Below are positions 24,975 to 33,666 of a DNA stretch of 34,102 nt, one piece after another (positions within the stretch are counted from its first letter, which is position 1; the number at the start of each line of letters is the position of its first letter). The translations under genes and the position numbers were made by a program. A model generated the notes under the pieces. That model was not told where the DNA came from. It was given only the letters and a program-made list of their open reading frames with translations, and searched no databases. Source of the DNA: Pseudomonadota bacterium (GTDB lineage: Bacteria > Pseudomonadota > Alphaproteobacteria > Micropepsales > Micropepsaceae); contig JAFECO010000690.1 of the NCBI GenBank assembly GCA_018242085.1, forward strand, positions 1 through 34,102, in the 5' to 3' direction.

Positions 24975-25025
24975 ACGCGTTACTATCCCCGGCTTCACGC
25001 CAATCGCGGCACCCTATGGAGGAGC

Positions 25026-25060
25026 CGTCCATTTGCCCGAACGTGCCGGCGGAATGGACG
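25026..25060. other. 8-bp inverted repeat in a divergent intergenic region
   Basis: CGTCCATT (25026-25033) and AATGGACG (25053-25060) are exact inverted copies around a 19-base GC-rich loop, in the 167 bases between the receiver gene (minus) and the Nudix gene (plus). It could be an operator for either gene or a leader hairpin of the Nudix transcript. No convincing promoter hexamers are visible nearby. Confidence 0.35.
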
Positions 25061-25141
25061 CGAGGCGCCGAGACTGCCAGCGCAGGTTACGAAATCTTGG
25101 TTATCAAGCGGTTTATGAATTTACGACGGAAAGGGTAGTTC

Positions 25142-25594
25142 TTGGACGCATCCCGCATCCTGACCGGCCTGCTTTTGACGATGAAATCCATTCTCAATCC
25201 GGTGGCCTTTGGCGTGGCCGGGGTCATTATGGATGCAGAGGGGCAAGTCCTGCTGGTCCGCCAGACTTACATGACGGGATGGCGGCTGCCGGGCGGAGGG
25301 ATCGGCCGGGGCGAGCCGGCGGAGGCCGGCATGCGCCGGGAGCTGCAGGAAGAGGTGGGGCTCGCCGGCGGCACGGCGCGGCTCTACGGACTCTATAGCC
25401 GCCGGGTCTGGTGGGTCACCCACATCACCGCCCTCTATATCGTCGAAGGCGCCACCGTGAATTTCCAGCCCAACATGGAAGTGCGGGCCATCACCTGGGC
25501 CCGTCCGCAAACGCCGCCGCCGGATACCGCGCCGGGGACCTTGCGCCGCCTGGCCGAACTTGCGTCGGACGCAGGGCCCGCACCGCATTGGTAA
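25142..25594 (+). CDS. Nudix hydrolase
   Basis: A 150-residue protein with a complete Nudix box: glycine, GIGRGE, then RELQEEVGL, matching G-x5-E-x7-REUxEExGU (about residues 58-80). Such enzymes hydrolyse nucleoside diphosphates linked to another group, using Mg2+ bound by the box glutamates. The substrate is not readable. TTG is chosen as start because AAAGGG lies 6 bases before it; the first in-frame ATG, 13 codons later, has no ribosome-binding site. The N-terminal hydrophobic stretch (ILTGLLLT) is short and not a clear signal. Confidence 0.85.
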   Translation: MDASRILTGLLLTMKSILNPVAFGVAGVIMDAEGQVLLVRQTYMTGWRLPGGGIGRGEPAEAGMRRELQEEVGLAGGTARLYGLYSRRVWWVTHITALYIVEGATVNFQPNMEVRAITWARPQTPPPDTAPGTLRRLAELASDAGPAPHW

Positions 25595-25650
25595 GTCTTG
25601 CCTTTGCCCACCCGCGCGCGTAGTCGAACGGCCTATCTCCTGGTTTTGTC

Positions 25651-25674
25651 GCGGCTCCGGAGGAAAACAGCCGC
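25651..25674. other. Hairpin between the Nudix and GNAT genes
   Basis: GCGGCT (25651-25656) and AGCCGC (25669-25674) pair around a 12-base loop containing CCGGAGG. It lies in the 122-base gap between two same-strand genes and lacks a T-run. It may end or trim the Nudix transcript. Confidence 0.3.
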
Positions 25675-25716
25675 ACGACGCTGCCGCTAACGACCCACTT
25701 TTCCTGGAACCGCTCC

Positions 25717-26268
25717 GTGTCATCACCAGCAGAAATCCGCGACTGGGAAATCCGGCAGGAAGGCGCCGGGGATGAACCCTTTATCGCCGCATTGAACGAA
25801 GCGGGGTTCGGGCCCGGGCGTTACGCCAAGACCGCGTACCGGTTGCGCGAGGGCGTGCGCGCGGTGGCGGAGCTGGGTTTTGTCGCGATCGAAAACGGGA
25901 CCTTGCGCGGTTCGGTCCGCTTCTGGCCGGTCAAGGTGGGCCATGACGATGTTCTGTTGCTGGGGCCCTTGGCCGTCGACGGCGCCCAGCGCGGACGCGG
26001 CATCGGCATTTCGTTGATGCAAGCGGGGATCGCGGCCGCGCGCGAAAAAGGCTGGCGGGCGATCCTGCTGGTGGGCGACGAGCCTTATTATGCGCGCGCG
26101 GGATTTGCGAAATTGCCGCCCGGCCGGGTGCAGTTTCCAGGTCCCGTGGATTCGAGCCGCCTGCTGGGTCTGGCGCTGGCCGATGGCGCGCTGGAAAATC
26201 TGAACGGTCTTATCCGCCGCGCCCGCATCGACGAAGCGGTTTGTGCCGACAGCGCGCCGCTGGGTTAG
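25717..26268 (+). CDS. GNAT-family N-acetyltransferase
   Basis: A 183-residue protein with the GNAT acetyl-CoA site: LLLGPLAVDGAQRGRGIGISLM, in which the Q/R-x-x-G-x-G/A motif reads QRGRGIG, followed by GWRAILLVGDEPYYARAGF, the usual strand with a Tyr near the C-terminal part. The PYYARAGF block is typical of the YhbS-like subgroup. The acceptor is unknown. The start is GTG, with GGAA 7 bases upstream. It faces the end of the VWA gene on the other strand with only 30 bases between. Confidence 0.88.
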   Translation: MSSPAEIRDWEIRQEGAGDEPFIAALNEAGFGPGRYAKTAYRLREGVRAVAELGFVAIENGTLRGSVRFWPVKVGHDDVLLLGPLAVDGAQRGRGIGISLMQAGIAAAREKGWRAILLVGDEPYYARAGFAKLPPGRVQFPGPVDSSRLLGLALADGALENLNGLIRRARIDEAVCADSAPLG

Positions 26269-26298
26269 CGGCCCTCGACGCCGGCAAGCGCGGACGGT

Positions 26299-28356
26299 CT
26301 AACGACCTTCGAGCTTCCAAGCCAAAAACAGCGAGCCCACCACCAGCAGCAGCGCGGCCCAGGCCGGCAGAAGCGGTTGCTGTTCCAATGCCGTGACGCG
26401 ATAGGCATTGTTGCGCCGAAGCCCGATCCAGTCGGAGCCGAATGCGGTCTGCGCGGGCGCGACCCGGCGCAGGCCCACCGCGCCATCGGTCAGCCAATGT
26501 ACCGAACCGCCGCTGGCCTTCGCCAAGGGTTCCAGGACATCGGAGGTGGCGCGCATGTCCGCGACTTCTTTCGGATTGAGCGGCCCGGCCGCGGTCACCG
26601 CCGACAAGGTGCCGTCGGTGAGACGGTAAAGACCCAGTTCGCGCACCTTGGCTGTGCCGCGCCATGTCCCGGCTTCGATGCGGGCAAGGGGAATGGTGAC
26701 ATGCGCGCCGGACGGCATGGTCATGTCGACGGGCTTGGCGTCGGCCGCCATGGTCCGCCGCGTCACCACCATCTCGCCATCCACCACGGCGGCGGAAAGA
26801 TTCTCCGCTTCCAGTTCCGGCTCCTTCATCAGCCAATGGGCCAGCCGGCGCAGCAGTTCGGCCTGGGGCCCACCGCCTTCGAAGCCGCGCGCCCACAACC
26901 AGATCTGGTCGGACATCAGTTCGGCGACACGGCCTTTCTTCACCTGGTCCAGCACCAGCAGGGGCTGATTGTTGGGTCCGCTCATGATGGTCTGGCCGCC
27001 GATGCTGGTGGCGCCGATCTGCCGGAACCAGCGGCCCCATGTGGGCTCGGACTGGATTTCATTGTTGCTGCCGGGAAGATCGCGGGTGACCGGATGTGCC
27101 AGGCCGGTGGCGGTGACGCGGGGCCGGAAGGCTTGCGTGAATATCTCGGTGGAAGGCTGCGCCGGCAGCACGCTGGCCAGCGGCGTGCGATAGAGACTCT
27201 GGTCCTTGGCGAATTCGGTGCCCGACGACACCAGCAAGGCGCCGCCTTCATCGACATAATTGGCGATGTTCTCGAAATAGGCCATGGGCAGGATGCCCGC
27301 TTCGCCATAGCGGTCGAAAATCACCAGGTCGAAGCTTTTGAGCTTCTCCAGAAACAATTCCCGCGTGGGGAAGGTGATCAAGGACAGCTCTTCGATGGGC
27401 GTGGCGTCCTGCTTGTCCGGGGGGCGCAGGATGGTGAAATGCACCAGATCGACCGACGGATCGGCCTTCAAGAGATTGCGCCATACCCGTTCGCCGGCAT
27501 GGGGTTCGCCGGAAATCAGCAGCACCCGCAACCGGTCGCGCACGCCGGAAACCGACACCACCGCGCGATTGTTCTGCAAGGTGAGTTCCGAGGGGCCGGG
27601 CGCCGCCGACAATTCCACGATATTCTCGCCTTCATGGGTGACGGGGACTTTCAAAGTGGTTTCCTGGCCCACCGTCACCACCCGGTTGCCCAAGGGCTTG
27701 CCGTCCACCGACAGGCTGACTTCGGCGCTGCCGCCGGGCGGGCCGCCGAAATCATCCACCTTGAGCACCATCTGCGCGCTCTGGCCCACGATGGCGAAAC
27801 GCTCGGCGTTGAGCACGGTAAGTTTGCGATCCCGTTCGCCATGCCGGCCCGCGATCAAGACCTGCAGCGGCGCCTTGAAGTTCAGCGCTTCCGGCGCGTC
27901 ATGCACCTGTCCGTCGGTGATCATGATCGCCCCGGCGATGCGGCCGGGCGGCACATCGGCCAGCGCGCTGTTCAAGGCGGCGAAGGCCTGGGTGCCGTTA
28001 TTTTCGCCGGTCGTGGTGGTGGTGATGCTGGTCTCGCGCAAGGTGAGATTGGGCTGGCCCGCGATCTGCCGGCGCAGCGCCGCGAGCGCGGCATCGGCCT
28101 GGGTGGTGCGCTCTCCCACGCCCATGCTTTGCGAGCGGTCCACCACCAACGCCACAACATCGGGCAGGGGCGCATGGGTCTCCTTCACCAGGATCGGGCC
28201 CGCCAGCGCGAACAGAATAATGGCGAAGGCCATGCCGCGCATCAGGGCGCCCCGCGCTCCGCGCCAGATGCTGAAGGCCGTGATCGCCAGGGCGGCGATG
28301 ATCAACATCGCCAGAAGGCTTAAGGGAATATGGGGATCGAAAGCCAGCCGGGTCAT
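26299..28356 (-). CDS. VWA-type membrane protein with amidotransferase-like region
   Basis: A 685-residue protein with two N-terminal transmembrane segments (about 11-31 and 40-57) and one at the C-terminus (about 660-680). After TM2 comes a von Willebrand A-like domain with the metal-binding motif D-x-S-x-S as DRSQSM (D73, S75, S77) and MITDGQ. The middle (about 310-480) resembles a class I glutamine amidotransferase-like fold, as in FDLVIFDRYGEAG and YVDEGGALLVSSG, with no clear catalytic Cys. It overlaps the upstream gene by four bases (ATGA) and is last in the MoxR operon. Such proteins are thought to work with the MoxR chaperone at the envelope; the exact role is unknown. Confidence 0.8.
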   Translation of the reverse strand: MTRLAFDPHIPLSLLAMLIIAALAITAFSIWRGARGALMRGMAFAIILFALAGPILVKETHAPLPDVVALVVDRSQSMGVGERTTQADAALAALRRQIAGQPNLTLRETSITTTTTGENNGTQAFAALNSALADVPPGRIAGAIMITDGQVHDAPEALNFKAPLQVLIAGRHGERDRKLTVLNAERFAIVGQSAQMVLKVDDFGGPPGGSAEVSLSVDGKPLGNRVVTVGQETTLKVPVTHEGENIVELSAAPGPSELTLQNNRAVVSVSGVRDRLRVLLISGEPHAGERVWRNLLKADPSVDLVHFTILRPPDKQDATPIEELSLITFPTRELFLEKLKSFDLVIFDRYGEAGILPMAYFENIANYVDEGGALLVSSGTEFAKDQSLYRTPLASVLPAQPSTEIFTQAFRPRVTATGLAHPVTRDLPGSNNEIQSEPTWGRWFRQIGATSIGGQTIMSGPNNQPLLVLDQVKKGRVAELMSDQIWLWARGFEGGGPQAELLRRLAHWLMKEPELEAENLSAAVVDGEMVVTRRTMAADAKPVDMTMPSGAHVTIPLARIEAGTWRGTAKVRELGLYRLTDGTLSAVTAAGPLNPKEVADMRATSDVLEPLAKASGGSVHWLTDGAVGLRRVAPAQTAFGSDWIGLRRNNAYRVTALEQQPLLPAWAALLLVVGSLFLAWKLEGR

Positions 28357-31058
28357 TTTCCGAGCCGTTCCAAAAGCGCGGGGGCATGCACCTGGTCGGT
28401 CTTGTAATTGCCCGTCAGGGCATACATCACCAGATTGATGCCGAAGCGCAGCGCCATCTCGCGCTGCATCTCGCCGCCCGGCACCGGCTCGCTCAAGGGA
28501 TGGCCGGACGGATCGATCGCCCAGGCGGCGGCCCAGTCATTGCCGCCGATGATCACCGGCGAAACCCCGTCGCCGCCGCGCGCGGGCGCGCGCTCGCCAT
28601 TCTTTTCGGCGGGCGGCAGCCGCTCCACCCAGACCTGTCCTCCCGTCCAGCGGCCGGGAAAGTCTTTGAGAATATAAAAGGCCTTGGTCAGCACATGATC
28701 GGCGGGCACCGGTTCCAGCGGCGGCAGGTCCAGGCCCTGGGTGATGCGGCGCAAGGTCTGCTGGCCGGGGGAATTGGGGCCGCGCACCGCGCCCAATGTG
28801 AGATCGCGGGTATCGAACAGGATGGTGCCGCCCAGGCGCATATAATCGTTGAGCTTGGAGATCATGTCCGGCGTGAGATTCTTTTCGCGCGGATCCATCG
28901 GCCAATAGAGCAAGGGATAGAAAGCCAGATCGTCGCGCGCGATATCGACGCCGATCGGATCCTGCGGCTCATAAGACGTGCGCGCCCGCAGCACGCGGTC
29001 CACGCCCATCAGCCCCGCCTTGCTGATTTCATCCAGTTCGGGAAGGCCCGTGATCACATAGGCAAGGCGGGTGTCGAGCGCGCCTTTGAGATTGATGGCC
29101 TCATCGGCGCGAGCATGGGGCGCGGCGACAAGCAAGAATACCAGTGCGGCGGCCGCCGAGCCCAGCATCCGTTGCGGAAAATAGCCGCGCAGCCACAGCG
29201 ACACCAAGGCGTCCAGGAACAGCAGCAACGCGCCCAATGCCAGAAGATAGGGCTGCAGCGCGATGGTGCGCGCTTCGCCATAGCTTTGCATGCCCGAAAC
29301 ACTGAGCGGCGTGAGGACCGCGTCGGCGCCCAATTCATTCAGCGCGCTGGCCACGCCCTTGGCGCCGTAAAGGCCGGGCGGATGCTTGGCCGACACGGTC
29401 ATGTGTTCGAATGCCCGCGCCGCGATGGGCGTGATGTCCGGCGTGGGCGGTTGCAGGCGCCCGAAGCCGTCCATGATGCTGAGGGGCGCCAGGCTGGTCA
29501 GCCGCGCCAGCGACGCGGCGGGCGTGCCCGTCGACAGCGCCAGGAGCCGCTTGAGCATGTCCACATAAAGTCCCGACAAGGGCAGGGTGGACCAGGCGGG
29601 GCTGGCGGTGATGTGGAACAAGACGATCCAGCCGCCATCGCTTTGCTTGGCGGTGACCAAAGGCGTGCCGTCGGTCAGCCGCGCCCAGGCGCGGTCCGCC
29701 AGTTCGGCGCTGGGCTCGGCCAATATCTGCCGCGACACCGTCACTTCGGCCGGTATTGCCAAGCCATTGAACGGCGAAGCGGCGGGAAAGCCCGCCAGAT
29801 GCTGCGGCTGGTTCCAGGCCATGGCGCTGCCCAGATAGCGGCCGCCGGTGCGCAAGGCGACCGGCACCAATTCGTCGCTGCCGTTGGACATGCGCGGACC
29901 GGCGAAACGGATCAAGACGCCGCCGCTTTTGAGGAATTTTGTCACCGCATCGGCGTCGCTGCCGCTGATCTTGCCCACATCGGCCAGGAACAGCACCGAA
30001 ACGTGATGGCCGATCAATTCGCTGATGGTGCCTTTTTCCACTTGGGCGAAGGGCGTGAGCGCGCGTTCGAGATAATAGATGTCCGACAGCAGCGGCTGTT
30101 CATTCTCCGTCGCCGCCGCCGAAACCAAACCCACGCGCCGCTCGGCGCCGCCGGTGTCCAGAAGCTGCATGGCGCCGGCGCTGTCCTCGCCCCGGATTTC
30201 CAATCGCGCGGTCTGGTTGCGCACTTCCATGGGCAGCGTGATATGCGCGTCCGCGCGCCGATTGCCGGCTTTGAAATCCAGCGGCGCATCGGCCAGCATC
30301 TCGCCGCGCGGCCCGATGGCGGCGACCTGGATGCGCATTGCGGAATCCGCATGCGCGCGAATGGCGGTGGCGGCGAAGCCGGTGCCGTCGTGACGGGGCG
30401 GCAGCAATCCGAAGGCGGGCTGGTCCGGCGTGAAGACGCGCAAGGGCCCCAGTGCCGCCAGCGCGCGGTGCAGGGCCTCACCCTGGCCGTCTTCGATGCC
30501 ATCGCTGAGCCAGGAAATCTGCGGCTGGCCTACCAGATGCGCGCGGGCGATTTCGCGCGCGGCCGCCGCGCGGTCGCCGGGCCAGGACATGGGCTTTAAT
30601 TCGCGCGCGGTTTTTTCCGCCGCGCCCGCATCCATCAAGGTCACGGGACCCGGTGTGGCGGTGGGCACGATGGCGACGGGACGGTCGCCCGCGGCCCGGA
30701 GCAGGTCGGAAATCAATGTCTGGCGCTGATCCCAATGTTTGGCGGCGGTCCAGCCATTATCCACCACCAGGACCAAAGGACCGTCGCCCAGGATTTTCAC
30801 CACCCGCCCCAGCAAGGGGTCGGCCAACGCCAAGATCAGAAGTCCCGCCGCCACGAGGCGCAGAAGCAGCAGCCACCAGGGCGTATGGGCGGGCGTCTGT
30901 TCTTCGTCTTTCAGGCCCAGCAAAAGGCGCATCGGCGGAAACAGGATGCGGCGCGGCTGCGGCGGGGTGACTTTCAGCAGCCACCACAGGACCGGAAGCG
31001 CCGCCAACGCCGCCAGAACCCAGGGCGCGCCGAAACTCAATGACGAAAACAATCCCAT
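28353..31058 (-). CDS. BatA-type membrane protein with C-terminal DUF4159 domain
   Basis: A 901-residue protein. The N-terminus has the BatA pattern: a helix at about 10-28 with WVLAALAALPVLWWLL, the PPQPRRILFPPMRLL segment and a second helix (about 62-80). A VWA-like fold follows but lacks the full metal motif (VVDNGWTAA). Two further hydrophobic segments lie at about 590-650, then an ARADE signal-like junction. The C-terminal domain (about 690-895) is DUF4159-like, with FYPLLYWPMD and YMRLGGTILFDTRD. It starts 3 bases after the DUF58 gene stop and overlaps the next gene, so it is in one operon with MoxR. Function is not established. Confidence 0.8.
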   Translation of the reverse strand: MGLFSSLSFGAPWVLAALAALPVLWWLLKVTPPQPRRILFPPMRLLLGLKDEEQTPAHTPWWLLLLRLVAAGLLILALADPLLGRVVKILGDGPLVLVVDNGWTAAKHWDQRQTLISDLLRAAGDRPVAIVPTATPGPVTLMDAGAAEKTARELKPMSWPGDRAAAAREIARAHLVGQPQISWLSDGIEDGQGEALHRALAALGPLRVFTPDQPAFGLLPPRHDGTGFAATAIRAHADSAMRIQVAAIGPRGEMLADAPLDFKAGNRRADAHITLPMEVRNQTARLEIRGEDSAGAMQLLDTGGAERRVGLVSAAATENEQPLLSDIYYLERALTPFAQVEKGTISELIGHHVSVLFLADVGKISGSDADAVTKFLKSGGVLIRFAGPRMSNGSDELVPVALRTGGRYLGSAMAWNQPQHLAGFPAASPFNGLAIPAEVTVSRQILAEPSAELADRAWARLTDGTPLVTAKQSDGGWIVLFHITASPAWSTLPLSGLYVDMLKRLLALSTGTPAASLARLTSLAPLSIMDGFGRLQPPTPDITPIAARAFEHMTVSAKHPPGLYGAKGVASALNELGADAVLTPLSVSGMQSYGEARTIALQPYLLALGALLLFLDALVSLWLRGYFPQRMLGSAAAALVFLLVAAPHARADEAINLKGALDTRLAYVITGLPELDEISKAGLMGVDRVLRARTSYEPQDPIGVDIARDDLAFYPLLYWPMDPREKNLTPDMISKLNDYMRLGGTILFDTRDLTLGAVRGPNSPGQQTLRRITQGLDLPPLEPVPADHVLTKAFYILKDFPGRWTGGQVWVERLPPAEKNGERAPARGGDGVSPVIIGGNDWAAAWAIDPSGHPLSEPVPGGEMQREMALRFGINLVMYALTGNYKTDQVHAPALLERLGK

Positions 31059-31061
31059 CGC

Positions 31062-31943
31062 TCAGCTTGGCCCGATGGCGGCATGCAGCGCGATCAACGC
31101 ATTCTGCGGCGCATGATCGGTGCGATGGGTGGTGACGGTCCAGCCCAGTCTTGTGGCGGTGCGGGCGATTTTCTCGCCATGGGCGGCGAAGCGGGCGCGA
31201 TAATCCTTGCCGATGCTTTCGACGCGGCCGAACAGGGCGCTGTCCCGGCCGCGAGGGGATTCGAAACGGGCCCGGCCGCTATAAGGAAAATCCTCTTCCG
31301 CCGGATCGACGATCCGCACCAGATGACCCACCGCGCCCAGCCGCGCGAAACCGGTCATGCGCGCTTCCGCATCGGGCGCCAAAAAATCGCTCAGCCAGAC
31401 GATGCGCGATCCGCGCGCGATCGGGGTTGCGGGCGGGCCGTCATGGCGTTCGGTCCGCGCCTTTTCCTTTTCCTGCAGAACGGGGTCGAGCAGGGAATGG
31501 CCGATGCGCGACAGAGTAAAACGGGATGCGGCAGGAAGATAATCCGCGCCCATCAGTCCCACGCGCTCGCCGCCCCGCACCAAGAGAGAGGCCAGCGCCA
31601 GGAGCAGAAGATTGGCGCGCTGAAGCTTGCTCACCTCGCCCGAACCGAACCGCATGCCCGGATCGCCGTCCCGCCAGAACCAGACGGTCTGGGCGGCTTC
31701 CCATTCGCGCTCGCGGACAAAAAGATGTTGCGACTTGGCCGATTGCCGCCAGTCGATGCGGCCCACCGAATCCGCCGAGCCATAGCGGCGGAACTGCCAG
31801 AAATTCTCGCCGATGCCGGCCTTGCGGCGGCCATGCGCGCCCAGGCTGATCGATGCGGCAAGCCGGTCCGCCGCCACCATGAGCGGCGGCAGGCCCGCGC
31901 CCAAAGCGTCCGCTTCATGCTGGAGCGGCGAAAATCCCGTCAA
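31062..31943 (-). CDS. DUF58 domain-containing protein
   Basis: A 293-residue soluble protein. The DUF58 core is seen in FRRYGSADSVGRIDWRQSAK and LFVREREWE, followed by a VWA-like fold with VWFWRDGDPGM. DUF58 proteins are almost always encoded next to MoxR ATPases, as here, and may be its substrates or adaptors. The start codon is TTG (GAGG about 9 bases upstream); the next in-frame start is ATG at codon 22. It begins 10 bases after the moxR-like gene and ends 3 bases before the BatA/DUF4159 gene. Confidence 0.85.
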   Translation of the reverse strand: MTGFSPLQHEADALGAGLPPLMVAADRLAASISLGAHGRRKAGIGENFWQFRRYGSADSVGRIDWRQSAKSQHLFVREREWEAAQTVWFWRDGDPGMRFGSGEVSKLQRANLLLLALASLLVRGGERVGLMGADYLPAASRFTLSRIGHSLLDPVLQEKEKARTERHDGPPATPIARGSRIVWLSDFLAPDAEARMTGFARLGAVGHLVRIVDPAEEDFPYSGRARFESPRGRDSALFGRVESIGKDYRARFAAHGEKIARTATRLGWTVTTHRTDHAPQNALIALHAAIGPS

Positions 31944-31953
31944 TCAAGATACC

Positions 31954-32955
31954 TCAAAGCAGTGCGTTGCAGAGCTTTTCGATCACTTGCGCCGTGGTGG
32001 CGCCTTCCGCGCGTGCGGAGAAACTGAGTGCCATGCGATGGCGCAGGACCGGCCCCGCCAGCGCCACGATATCGTCGGTGGAAGGCGTCAGCCGTCCGTC
32101 CAGCAGCGCGCGCGCCCGTGCCGCCAGCATGAAGGCCTGGCTGGCGCGGGGGCCGGGGCCCCAGGCGATCAGTCCGCGGGTTTCGTCATGATCGGAATCG
32201 GGGCGCGCCGCGCGCACCAAGGTGAGGATCGACTCCATCACTTTCTCGCCCACCGGCATGCGCCGCACCAGCGCCTGGGCGGCGATCAAATCTTCGGGCC
32301 CGCAGACCCGCGTGGCCCGCGCTTCCTCGCCCATGGTGGTGGCGAGCAGCATGCGGCGCTCGGATTCCAGGTCGGGATAGCCGACATCGATCTGCAGCAG
32401 GAAACGGTCGAGCTGGGCTTCGGGCAGGGCATAGGTGCCTTCCTGCTCCAACGGATTCTGGGTCGCCAGCACATGAAACAGGCGGGGCAGGTCGTAACGC
32501 GCCCCCGCCACGGTGACATGCTTTTCCTGCATCGCCTGCAGAAGCGCCGATTGGGTGCGGGGGCTGGCGCGGTTGATTTCATCCGCCATCAGAAGCTGGG
32601 TGAAGACGGGGCCTTGGATGAAGCGGAAGGCGCGGCTGCCCGAGGCGCTTTCTTCCATCACTTCGGAGCCGGTGATGTCGGTGGGCATCAGGTCGGGCGT
32701 GAACTGAATGCGGCTGGTGTCCAGGCCCAGCACGATCGCCAACGTCTCCACCAGCTTGGTTTTGGCCAGGCCGGGCACGCCGATGAGCAGTCCATGGCCG
32801 CCCGCCAAGAGGGTCACCAGCGATTGTTCGATCACATCGTCCTGACCGAAGATCACTTGTCCCAAGCGCTTTTTCGCCGCGGCGAATGTCTGGGCCGCGG
32901 CATCCAGCCGGGCCGGGGCATCGTGTCCGCTAAGGGTCTCGGCGTCCTGGATCAT
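31954..32955 (-). CDS. MoxR-family AAA+ ATPase
   Basis: A 333-residue AAA+ protein with Walker A GVPGLAKT (59-66), Walker B LLMADEINRA (121-130), sensor 1 in LATQNP and a C-terminal lid with GPGPRASQAFM. MoxR proteins act as chaperones that load metals or assemble complexes, and are usually encoded with DUF58 and VWA partners, exactly the three genes that follow. It is first in its operon. The ribosome-binding site is weak. It diverges from the DUF1285 gene across 130 bases. Confidence 0.92.
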   Translation of the reverse strand: MIQDAETLSGHDAPARLDAAAQTFAAAKKRLGQVIFGQDDVIEQSLVTLLAGGHGLLIGVPGLAKTKLVETLAIVLGLDTSRIQFTPDLMPTDITGSEVMEESASGSRAFRFIQGPVFTQLLMADEINRASPRTQSALLQAMQEKHVTVAGARYDLPRLFHVLATQNPLEQEGTYALPEAQLDRFLLQIDVGYPDLESERRMLLATTMGEEARATRVCGPEDLIAAQALVRRMPVGEKVMESILTLVRAARPDSDHDETRGLIAWGPGPRASQAFMLAARARALLDGRLTPSTDDIVALAGPVLRHRMALSFSARAEGATTAQVIEKLCNALL

Positions 32956-33024
32956 GCGGGTTTTCTCGTGTCTTTCTTGCCGCCGTATGCTGGGGAACCG
33001 TCATTCTGCACCCTGAGCAGGCCG

Positions 33025-33063
33025 TGGCAACTGCCAAAACCCCCTCCACACTTCACTTATAAT
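33025..33063 (+). promoter_or_regulatory. Promoter of the DUF1285 gene with palindrome at the -35 region
   Basis: A perfect TATAAT -10 (33058-33063) lies 22 bases before the DUF1285 start. No good -35 exists at 17 bases. Instead the region holds a palindrome, TGGCA-AC-TGCCA (33025-33036), ending 21 bases upstream of the -10. An activator bound there could replace the -35 contact, or a repressor could block it. The divergent moxR-like gene may share the region. Confidence 0.45.
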
Positions 33064-33085
33064 GCGGAAGCGGCATAAATCGGCC

Positions 33086-33658
33086 ATGACGCGCGACCCA
33101 ACTTCCGGCCCTCCCTCAAGCCGGGGCCTTGCCGGACTGGAGACGGCTGCCCGGAGCCATGCCGGGTTGCCGCCGGTGGAACGCTGGAATCCCGATTATT
33201 GCGGCGACAGCGAAATGCGGATCGCCAGGGACGGCACCTGGTTTCACCAGGGCGAGCCCATCCGGCGCCCGGCCCTGGTGCGGTTGTTCTCCACCATCCT
33301 GCGCAAAGATGACGAGGGGTTCATGCTGGTGACACCGGCGGAGAAACTCTCGATCGCGGTCGAGGATGCGCCCTTCATGGCGGTGGCGATGGCTTTATCG
33401 GGCGAAGGTGAAACCCAGTGCCTGACATTCACCACCAATGTGGGTGACGATGTGACGGCGGGCCCGAATCATGGGTTGCGATTCGTGCCCGATGCCAAAA
33501 GTGGCGCGCCCGTGCCTTATCTGCATGTGCGCCGGGGGCTGGAGGCAAAAGTGGCGCGGCCGGTCTATTATCAGCTGGTCGAGCGCGCCGTGATGCGGGG
33601 CAAGGATCTGGGCGTGTGGAGCGATAAGAGTTTCTTTGTGATGGGCCGGGCGCCGTGA
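33086..33658 (+). CDS. DUF1285 family protein
   Basis: A 190-residue soluble protein. The N-terminal half contains MRIARDGTWFHQGEPIRRPALVRLFSTIL and a following FMLVTPAEKLSIAVEDAPF, the pattern of DUF1285 proteins; the C-terminal part ends VYYQLVERAVMRGKDLGVWSDKSFFVMG. The function of this family is unknown to me. The start at MTRDPTSG is preferred over an upstream ATG (33062) that overlaps the -10 hexamer. The next gene, a CoA-pyrophosphatase-type Nudix protein, begins within 8 bases of its stop, so they form an operon. Confidence 0.85.
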   Translation: MTRDPTSGPPSSRGLAGLETAARSHAGLPPVERWNPDYCGDSEMRIARDGTWFHQGEPIRRPALVRLFSTILRKDDEGFMLVTPAEKLSIAVEDAPFMAVAMALSGEGETQCLTFTTNVGDDVTAGPNHGLRFVPDAKSGAPVPYLHVRRGLEAKVARPVYYQLVERAVMRGKDLGVWSDKSFFVMGRAP

Positions 33659-33666
33659 GGGATGTC

